Assembly: GCF_932526225.1 (NCBI RefSeq)
Contig: NC_064042.1
Location: forward strand, 15,614,251-15,678,250
Origin: Nematostella vectensis
Taxonomy: Eukaryota > Cnidaria > Anthozoa > Actiniaria > Edwardsiidae
Direction: 5' to 3'
DNA length: 64,000 bases
The translations under genes were made by a program, and so were the position numbers. Shown here piece by piece: positions 56,158 to 64,000 of this stretch (its first letter is position 1; the number at the start of each line of letters is the position of its first letter). The notes beneath the pieces are model-generated. The model had not been told where the DNA came from. It saw nothing but the letters and a program-made list of their open reading frames with translations, and did no database searches.

Positions 56158-59100
56158 GTAGGTTCGGGGCTTTGCTTTTCGCTTTTTGTTCTGTTTCCTA
56201 TAGGAATTGTAATCGGTCGTTGTTGTTTGTTGTTCCGTCTCGTTACAGTTTTTGGAGCTACTTCCTTTATCCCTTTTGAGAAGAGTGTGGCAGTGATCGA
56301 AGGAGAAACAGCAAGTCTTGTGTGGAACTATACCGTTGATGATAGGAACACTGAGTTTGGAAACAAGGCTCCTAAGTGGTTTACTTATTCCACTGGAACC
56401 AAAGAATTACTCATGTACGATAATGCCTTCGCAAGTTGGAGTTCGGTGGTAGACTGCCCTGCAAGATACATAGGTCGTATCAGCCGAAAACCAGTGGCAA
56501 CACTGGTTATTAAGAACGTCACTAAAAACGATGCAGGCAACTATAGCTGTGAAATAGAATTTAATGGCCCTGTTCTTCCCATTAAAGCCTACATTTTCCT
56601 TACTGTTGATGGTAGGTTACAACGACATTTTTAATGAGCTTATTTTTGTTTCTGTTATAGAAAAGAGTGTAAAATTTGTTATCTGTTAAAAGCTTCTATT
56701 TATTATACATAAAAGTTTTTGCATAGAATTGAAACTCTATTTTAAAAACATTGTTTACAAAATTATCTTGTACAGTATGTATGGTGCCAACCAGTGTTTG
56801 CATTGGAACTTCTTAAAAGAAGTGAAAAGAAGAGTGTTAAAGTTTTTTGGCTGTCATTGCAAAAAGTTGTGGGTTTCTTTGAACCTATTTTCTAAAGATT
56901 ACTTTTACAAGGAAACACGCTCATTCAACTATTTTGCGACTGTTTGTTGATTAAAGCAACTACTTAAAAGTTTTTGTACACCCAGGGTGGGTTTTCGCAG
57001 GCCCATACCCAGGGGGGGTCCATCCTGTGGAGATACTGCAAAGGTCAGATTTTTATCAAAGAACTCATTCCCCCCCCCCCCAGAAAATTAGAAGGCCCAC
57101 TTTTTCGCATTTGCCCCCCTCCCTCCCCCCAAGAAAAATCCTGGTTACGGGCCTGTTTAGTACTAAGAACAGTTGCCAATGTTGCTATTTCTGTTTTGGC
57201 TTGGTTGCAATATCCTGAAAATGTTCTTGCTGCTGTATATTATATGACATGATATATATATTTGCACAATATATACAGACTGCTTATATTGTAATCATTA
57301 GAATGTGTTATCACATTTCTTCTTTGGATAATTACAGTATTGCTTTTTCCTCATCTCCACCATTTCTATTGATATTGACTTATTTCTGCCATTCACAGAT
57401 CCACCAACATCACCTCCGACAAAAGACCAAACTATAGCAACAACAACAGGATCACCCCAAGGTTGGTTTGTATTGGAATAATATTGAACCCTTCCTTTGT
57501 TATAAATGTAAATGCTTGTTTAGTGCCCTGAGCTCTTTCTCAGTCTTTACAATAAAAAAAGAGGAGCTTATAGATAACAGCTCCATATACTGTCATCCCA
57601 ATTTGAAGTGATATTTGGTAATAATATTTGATTGAAGATATCTCAGGTACTAGTTTGAATAAGCTAATTGAAACAGATGTTTTTTTGTTAAAGTATTGTG
57701 CAGAAGCTTTAAACAGCAGTTACAGATATTACCGTGGTGTTTTCGAAAGAAAATAAGGAGATTGCAAATAATATATTCACAAATAATGACAGTATTTACT
57801 TGTGAAGATTAGCAATATAATTGAGTTTAGAGAGACCTCAAACATTGTCCTTTCTTTGCTTTTTTAGGTGTTACTACAACACAAGGTTGGTACAACTTTT
57901 GCATGCCACCCTCAATTTAGTATGATTAGGAAGCAGTGGATATTACTGTATACAGGGCTTCTGGAGTTACGGCCTTGTGCGGAAGCAAGTAATTTGGCTT
58001 TCTACACGTAATCTGTGTAATCCACAAATTTTTGCGTAATCCGGCGTACTTTGACTGAATTTCAAAAACAAATAAAATAAATAGACGTTCTTTGATAAAA
58101 CCCAAATGCCTAGGACTAATAATAGCTCATAATCATTTGTTTTTTGTGAAATATAGTGCACAATTCAAGAAGGTCCAGGTAGTTTTTTGCGCATTTTGGG
58201 CATAATTCAGTAAAAATGTATTGCACAATCCCGCGTAATTTAGCGCATAGTCATTGATTTTCCACATAATTTTGCAAAAAAATCCCACATAATTTTGAGG
58301 TTTTTCACGTGATTCCAGCAGCCCTGTGTACAGTATGAGATGAAAAACATGCTTCAAGAACAACCATTTCTTTCCAGTAGGCTGATTGGTTAGTTAATGC
58401 AGAATCTGTTTTTTTTTAATACATTATAAAAGCAACCATAATGTACTTCAGAATTTTACAGAATATGTATTATCCGGATTGTGTTTTCACTATTGATTGA
58501 AATACTGGTGGGTATCAAGGTTTAATTAGACTAAACTTGGTCAATATGTTTAGAGCACTTAGCAAATTTCTTTGTGTCAAAACAGCACCAAATGGGCCTG
58601 AGTCAACCCCTGCACCATCTACTGGTCTTAGCGGCGGAGCAATTGCTGGAATTGTGGTTGGGTGCCTGGTCTTTGTGGCTATAGTTGTCGGTATAATCTG
58701 GTGGAAGAAGTGCCCAAGTGGTTCGTCAAGGGGTATATCAGGTGGGCCAAAGATACAAATAGTGTTAAGAGGGGGGGATGAGGGACATCAGGGATGATGG
58801 CCATTCATCTTCAATCAAATAAACCATCGGTCAACTGATGAGTAGTAAGATGGTTGAATAGCGAAATGACGTTACATTCCTTGCCTCTCAGAAATCTAGG
58901 TACATGATTTAGCAATAATCTACAATTATTTTTCCAGATTAGATAGTACCAATGCTGAAGAAACAAAAAACCTTTGATAAGGTGAGAGTTAATAAAATCA
59001 AGGTGAGGATGAAATAAATGCTGAATGACACTTTGCATAGACATCTTATTGCATTGTTTTTAAATCATACATTTTGTTCTTCTCAAGCAAATATTTCCTT

Positions 59101-59257
59101 GACTTTATGGTCCATACTTTGCAGAATTGGTGTAAAGAACCTGGTTTTCACAGTATCACAAACCAACATTATTGATTATGCATCAAATACCTCCGAAAAA
59201 GGCAAGAATGTACTGTTAGAAATACAAAAGAAAACATTACCAAGGATGGAACTTTAA
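56082..59257 (+). CDS. Gene C: single V-like Ig membrane receptor
   Basis: Six exons (56082-56157, 56249-56611, 57399-57461, 57868-57885, 58586-58741, 59154-59257) sum to 780 nt and encode 259 residues. Parts are a signal peptide (LGLLLLLCLYIYP), a V-like Ig domain, a Thr/Pro stalk from a 63-nt and an 18-nt exon, a transmembrane helix and a 34-residue tail with IIDYASN. Every junction is phase 1. The Ig domain lacks the B-strand Cys but shares the Cys-Pro motif with domain 1 of gene B. The gene is divergent to gene B across the inverted duplication. The tail lacks a full ITIM, so gene C may act as a ligand or co-receptor. The last exon is the least certain part. Confidence 0.75.
56249..56611 (+). 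CDS. Gene C exon 2: V-like Ig domain
   Basis: A 363-nt phase 1-1 exon. The B strand (ASLVWNYT) lacks Cys, the F strand (AGNYSCEIE) has one, and VVDCPAR supplies a possible non-canonical partner. DAGNYSC is the usual Ig signature. Confidence 0.87.
56998..57155. mobile_element. hAT-like MITE in gene C intron
   Basis: Imperfect inverted termini CAGGCCCATACCCAGG and CCTGGTTACGGGCCTG enclose C-rich filler. About 158 bp, non-coding. Confidence 0.62.
57399..57461 (+). CDS. Gene C exon 3: Thr/Pro stalk
   Basis: A 63-nt phase 1-1 exon between TTCACAG and GTTGGT encodes DPPTSPPTKDQTIATTTGSP, a probable O-glycosylated stalk. Confidence 0.75.
57868..57885 (+). CDS. Gene C exon 4: 18-nt stalk micro-exon
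   Basis: TTTTTAG and GTTGGT flank 18 nt encoding GVTTTQ. It shares its donor sequence with exon 3, suggesting local duplication. Being a multiple of three, it can be skipped without a frameshift. Confidence 0.6.
57953..58326. mobile_element. 374-bp hAT-like MITE in gene C intron
   Basis: Inverted ends CAGGGCTTCTGGAGTTAC and (minus strand) CAGGGCTGCTGGAATCAC. The interior repeats GCGTAAT/CACATAATTTTG motifs. A target duplication is not clear. Confidence 0.68.
58586..58741 (+). CDS. Gene C exon 5: transmembrane helix
   Basis: A 156-nt phase 1-1 exon with AIAGIVVGCLVFVAIVVGII followed by WWKKCPSG. The GG-A-IAG-V start resembles the gene A and gene B helices. An alternative phase-1 donor lies at 58720. 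Confidence 0.86.
59154..59257 (+). CDS. Gene C exon 6: short cytoplasmic tail, tentative
   Basis: A TTTTCACAG acceptor and correct phase lead into SQTNIIDYASNTSEKGKN and a TAA 34 codons later. IIDYASN is a single tyrosine motif without a hydrophobic +3. Another tail exon further downstream cannot be ruled out. Confidence 0.5.
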
Positions 59258-60432
59258 AGGTACTCTACGATCAGAGAAGGTTCACCCTGTGGTTTATATT
59301 ATCCGATTTAAGTGCTGTTCTTGTCTAGTAATACTGATCTTTACTGAAAATAATATGTAAATAGTATGCTGATGAGCTACTAAAAATTAAAGGACTTAGT
59401 ATAGCTTCAAACATTTCTGCAAATTTCGAGAGTTTTGTTCTTAGAGAACAGTTAGTTATTTATATGTGATTTTATAGAAGAAAGAACCTCAGCATAATAT
59501 CATTTGATATTCTGTTGTACTTTCCACAGCTTAAAATGGGTAAGGTAATTGATTTTTTGACATATTGATTTTTTATATTTTCTTTTCTAAACACTATTTT
59601 TGTCAAAAGAAGTCTAGTCTGAGGGTAAATTAATTAGTTAGCGGCTCAGTCAGACAATTGTTTGCTTGTTGAAAATTGTTTGCTTGTTGACAATTGCATT
59701 CAGTTCTTATATTGATTCTTGTGTGTTAGGTGATTTTATATCAAATATTGTGTAAGACTATTATAATTGGTCTATAAACTTATTATCCAAGTATGTATGT
59801 AACCAAGGTTATAGTTGTTTTGAATGTATACTGTTATTAATGGAAATGTTGCTATTGATGAAAATATTATACTGTAAGACAACAAGAGAGGAAATTATAT
59901 ATAGCTTGCTTTGGCTAGTACACCACATTGTAAATAAGGTCCATAGGTGGTGGTATTGTTGGTGGTGGTATTTATGTTTAGTTTTGATACGGCGTGGTTT
60001 GCGTTGGATAGACAATTGAACCTGCCAAAGAACAAAGTTATGTTTTGCGTTCGTTTGAAAACACACCAAACATTTATTGTTTTGCATATATTGCAGTTCT
60101 ACTCGGAATGGTTTAGACACTGTTTCGAACGCAAAGCAGGACACCGACGTTTTTACCCATTCAAAGAAATGACAATCATAACTCAAAAGTCAACAAAACC
60201 AAGTTTAACACCAGCAAACCCCAGAATCTATGGACCTTCTAGTCGCTACTTAAAATCTTGTATTCTTTATTGTAGTTTCTATCCATTAGTGATTGCTAGC
60301 TAGGATTCCGCCTGAATTGGCTGTTTGCACATACTTTTTACCCTGATACCTCGGTTGGCAAAGTTGGCTTTATCACTGTGCCTTGAAGCATAGATGTTAT
60401 GATTATATGCTGCATTATTTACCAGCAATAAA
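59258..60432 (+). other. Putative gene C 3' UTR with poly(A) signal
   Basis: No exon or repeat recognised for 1.2 kb. AATAAA at 60427-60432 is followed by GT-rich TGTGTGTTTTGTC, a fair cleavage signal for gene C. Confidence 0.45.
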
Positions 60433-61967
60433 AAAACACCAACTTATTGTGTGTGTTTTGTCTTCGTTTATTGTTCTCTTTGGTTACGTAATTTTAATAC
60501 AACACTGTGTGTTTGAAATAATTGAGCTGAGACGTGGCGCTCAGACATCCCTAGAACAATGTCGGGGTCGAAGCTCATTCAAGCTGAGTGAACCCTAGCT
60601 GAAGTATGTACTTCCTGTTTTTCTGAGAGATGAAGGTTTATATGATCTTAGTAAAGAAACGTCACTTAATATTATAGCCTGAACTTCGATGCTCTTTTGA
60701 TGGCTAGAAATCCCAAGTATACTACTAAAGAATACCAGACTTTGTACTTCCCTTACAGAAGATTTCGATCATTAAACCCCAACTGACGTGACCGGAATAC
60801 AAGAATATAACTGAACAACACTTTCGATGGACAGACAATTAAATTAATCAGAGTCACCTTTTCGCATTGAAGCATAGATTTCCGCAGTGTTAAACTTGGG
60901 ATTGTTTTTTTTTTTTTTCATTTTCTCCAAGCAAAGGACAAGTCATTTCTATTTCCGTTATCTACTTCTTTCCAAGAGAATAACTTTTAATAACTCTATA
61001 ACCTCCAAAAACCTGATCAAATTCTGGCCCTAATTTTTTTTGTTAAAAGCGGGTATTCGTACCATGGGACCTGGGGATAATGCTACAGTGAGTAGGACTA
61101 TCGGGAGGGTTTGGGATAGTGATTCGGGTGTTTTTACCATGGCGTATAGGGTGGTTTACGAAGGGGATAGTGGGTAAGGGAGGTATAGACCGGGAAACAG
61201 AAAGGCTGATAAGGGGTAAGGTGTACATGCTGGTGGAGAAAGAAGAAGAAAACAAGAAAAGGTAAAAAACATGCAAATAAATGTATGATGAATGACAGTA
61301 TATAAGAAATAGGATATTTCATAGAGCTCTTTGAAAGGTTAAGCAGCCTCACGTCTGTTCTAGTACAGGGTTTATCATCAGGAGGTAAGACCAAGTACTA
61401 GTCAAATGCGATGGGGAGAATGGAAACTGGGAGCCGAGGGATGCTAGGAGAGGAGGAAAGACGGAGATACCTGGTAAGGCTCTAATACCCTTAAACGAGA
61501 ATCCGCACTGCAATATAGCCTTCTCAAAAAGGTGTCTCAAAACAATGCCTTGATAGTGTCTCGGTGCTTTCTGGACATATGAGAAGAAAAGACATCGAGG
61601 TAAAATGCGTAACAAAAAAAACGACTTTGTTATAGATAATATGCAGTCATCCATATGTAAAGGCAAGGGAATGTATTGCAGCTAGTAGCTAGTTACCTCG
61701 ATTTCAACAAGCGCACCACGTACAATCAAGCTGCTAAAAGCGCCGACCGTCAAAACGAAAGGTTCTCGTCATCCATCTACTTTCTAATAAGCAGCACACA
61801 CGTGGAGTCAGCCTACACTTTTGATTAAGCGCATCAGCAATCTTAAAGTCATCTGAATATTACATGAGCACCGTTGAACAGAGCACCGATGAAGTCTTTG
61901 TAAAATTTTGCTGCAACCCAATAAAAGGAGACGTTTCTGTTATACCGCGCAGTCTTACCCATTTCAA
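60433..61967. other. Intergenic, nothing recognised
   Basis: Around 61040-61470 the plus strand is G-rich and C-poor, like the interior of the element at 39-40 kb, and both contain a GAGCTCTTTGAAAG or inverse motif. No gene evident. Confidence 0.5.
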
Positions 61968-62576
61968 AAGGATGTGCACTTATTCAAGGGTGTGTACTTA
62001 TTTAAGTGTGTGTAGTTGTTCAAGGATGTGTACTTATTCAAGGGTGTGTACTTATTCAAGGGTGTGTAACACTTATTCAAGGGTGTGTACTTATCCAAGG
62101 GTGTGTAACACTTATCCAAGGGTGTGTAACACTTATTCAAGGGTGTGCAACACTTATTCAAGGATGTGTAACATTTATTCAAGGGTGTGTACTTATTTAA
62201 GGGTGTGTAACACTTATTCAAGGGTGTGTACTTATTCAAGGGTGTGTAACACTTATTCAAGGGTGTGTACTTATTCAATGGTATGTACTTATTCAATGTT
62301 ATGTACTTATCCAATGGTATGTACTTATTCAATGGTATGTACTAATTCAAGGGTGTGTACTTATTCAAGGGTGTGTACTTATTCAAGGGTGTGTACTTAT
62401 TCAAGGGTGTGTGCTCATTCAAGAAGGTGTTCTTTTTCAAGGGTGTGTACTTTTTCAAGGATGTGTACTTATTCAAGGGTGTGTAACACTTGTTCAAGGG
62501 TGTGTACTTATTCAAGGGTGTGTAACACTTATTCAAGGGTGTGTACTTATCCAAGGGCGTGTAACACTTATTCAAG
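61968..62576. repeat. 18/21-bp tandem repeat, left block
   Basis: Units TTATTCAAGGGTGTGTAC, with a 21-bp form adding AAC, about 32 copies. Both strands show long false ORFs. Confidence 0.97.
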
Positions 62577-62659
62577 TTACAAAAACGTAGGAAGAAACCA
62601 CCGGACAGCCTCTATCTGCTGGTGTGCGTCTGACCTTGTGGTCTGCGTCGACAGTTGAA

Positions 62660-62952
62660 TTATTAATAAAACCTTTAAAAGAAAAAGTCGACAACAACGC
62701 AGATTTATGTTTTTTAGAACGATATTTCGGCAGGCCAATACCTGCCTTCTTCACGTTATAAATGAGTTACAATGACATGTTATAGCTATAACATGCCATT
62801 GTAACTCATTTATGACATGACATGTTATAGCTATAACATGCCATTGTAACTCATTTATAACCTGAAGAAGGCAGGTATTGGCCTGCCGAAATATCGTTCT
62901 AAAAAAACATAAATCTGCGTTGTTGTCGACTTTTTCTTTTAAAGGTTTTACT
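62660..62952. mobile_element. Palindromic insertion in the 18-bp array, PLE-like
   Basis: Two inverted arms (about 62660-62765 and 62850-62952) enclose two copies of ACATGTTATAGCTATAACAT. The outer arms hold CCTGAAGAAGGCAGG...CCTGCCGAAA, which resembles the degenerate hammerhead motif of Penelope-like elements. The flanking array is the same on both sides. Identification is tentative. Confidence 0.6.
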
Positions 62953-64000
62953 TATTCAAGGGTGTATAACACTTATTCAAGGGTGTGTAACACTTATTCA
63001 AGGGTGTGTACTTATTCAAGGGTGTGTACTTATTCAAGGGTGTGTAACACTTATTCAAGGGTGTGTACATATTCAATGGTATGTACTTATTCAATGTTAT
63101 GTACTTATTCAATGGTATGTACTTATTCAATGGTATGTACTAATTCAAGGGTGTGTACTTATTTAAGGGTGTGTACTTATTCAAAGGTGTGTACTTATTC
63201 AAGGGTGTGTGCTCATTCAAGGGTGTGTACTTTTTCAAGGATGTGTACTTATTCATTGGTGTGTACTTTTTCAATAGTATGTACTTATTCAAGGGTGTGT
63301 ACTTATTTAAGGGTGTGTACTTATTCAAGGGTGTGTACTTATTCAAAGGTGTGTACTTATTCAAGGGTGTGTACTTATTTAAGGGTGTGTAACACTTATT
63401 CAATGGTGTATAACACTTATTCAAGGGTGTGTACTTATTCAATGGTTTTTTCTTATTCAAGGGTGTGTACTTATTCAATGGTATGTACTAATTCAAGGGT
63501 GTGTACTTATTTAAGGGTGTGTACTTATTCAAAGGTGTGTACTTATTCAAGGGTGTGTGCTCATTCAAGGGTGTGTACTTTTTCAAGGATGTGTACTTAT
63601 TCATTGGTGTGTACTTTTTCAATAGTATGTACTTATTCAAGGGTGTGTACTTATTTAAGGGTGTGTACTTATTCAAGGGTGTGTACTTATTCAAAGGTGT
63701 GTACTTATTCAAGGGTGTGTACTTATTTAAGGGTGTGTAACACTTATTCAATGGTGTATAACACTTATTCAAGGGTGTGTACTTATTCAATGGTTTTTTT
63801 CTTATTCAAGGGTGTGTACTTATTTAAGGGTGTGTACTTATTCAAAGGTGTGTACTTATTCAAGGGTGTGTGCTCATTCAAGGGTGTGTACTTATTCAAG
63901 GGAGTGTACTTATTCAATGGTATGTACTTATTTAAGGGTGTGTACTTATTCAAGGGTGTGTAACACTTATTCAAGGGTGTATACTTATTCAAAGGTGTGT
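62953..64000. repeat. 18/21-bp tandem repeat, right block, runs off the window
   Basis: Continues the same unit for over 1 kb, with a higher-order block of 348 bp (matching variant order at 63140-63487 and 63488-63835). Confidence 0.96.

Noticed and set aside
59809-60303. Opposed frames of 125 and 118 codons near the gene C 3' end
   Set aside because: Composition is low-complexity or hydrophobic without motifs, and the position fits a 3' UTR.
61864-63992. Cys/Tyr-rich and Asn/Lys-rich frames on both strands
   Set aside because: Products of the 18/21-bp tandem repeat, not genes.

Overview
The window looks like nuclear DNA from an invertebrate animal, most likely a cnidarian (an anthozoan would fit best). 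The evidence is small phase-1 Ig and fibronectin-III exons with GT-AG introns, a Maverick/Polinton element, a BEL/Pao retroelement, a tRNA-derived SINE, hAT-like MITEs and very heavy minisatellite load. The assignment is an inference from content; no species marker is present.

Layout. 1-7322: right-hand part of a Polinton/Maverick (packaging ATPase, major capsid protein with an internal stop, integrase, protein-primed-type DNA polymerase B, SAP-like ORF, sub-terminal repeats); its left part lies outside the window. 8216-13424 (minus): gene A, 3' part of an Ig-domain membrane receptor with a tyrosine-motif tail. 15060-50995 (minus): gene B, a complete 12-exon, 865-residue receptor model: signal peptide, one unusual V-like Ig domain, four I-set-like Ig domains, two FN3 domains, one transmembrane helix, and a tail with seven tyrosine motifs. 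56082-59257 (plus): gene C, a divergent 259-residue receptor with one V-like Ig domain, a Thr/Pro stalk spread over small exons, a transmembrane helix and a short tail. Between genes B and C lies an inverted duplication of the two 5' flanks, with a 1.9-kb hairpin element in the middle. 60.4-64 kb: intergenic DNA ending in an 18-bp tandem repeat that is interrupted by a large palindrome.

I reconstructed the three receptor genes by hand from splice signals and reading phase. Gene B exon lengths sum to 2598 nt and gene C to 780 nt; both are exact multiples of three and read through from ATG to stop. Genes A and B share a tail design (micro-exon, Lys-rich tyrosine exon, phase-0 junction, terminal exon opening with a YAEL motif), so they are tandem paralogues. 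The V-like domains of genes B and C lack the normal B-strand cysteine and share a Cys-Pro motif. Together they form a small cluster of ITIM/SH2-type signalling receptors, broadly reminiscent of invertebrate allorecognition or immune receptors (the Hydractinia Alr family is the closest known concept), but no function can be proven from sequence.

The introns are as striking as the exons. The intron between the last two tail exons of gene B holds about 13.4 kb of a 29-bp repeat, most units carrying the palindromic E-box CACGTG. Another gene B intron begins with about 44 copies of a 23-bp unit that contains the intron's own 5' splice site. Further arrays of 42, 55 and 80 bp sit in other introns, and a gene B intron also carries a young BEL/Pao element nested in an older inverted-repeat element.
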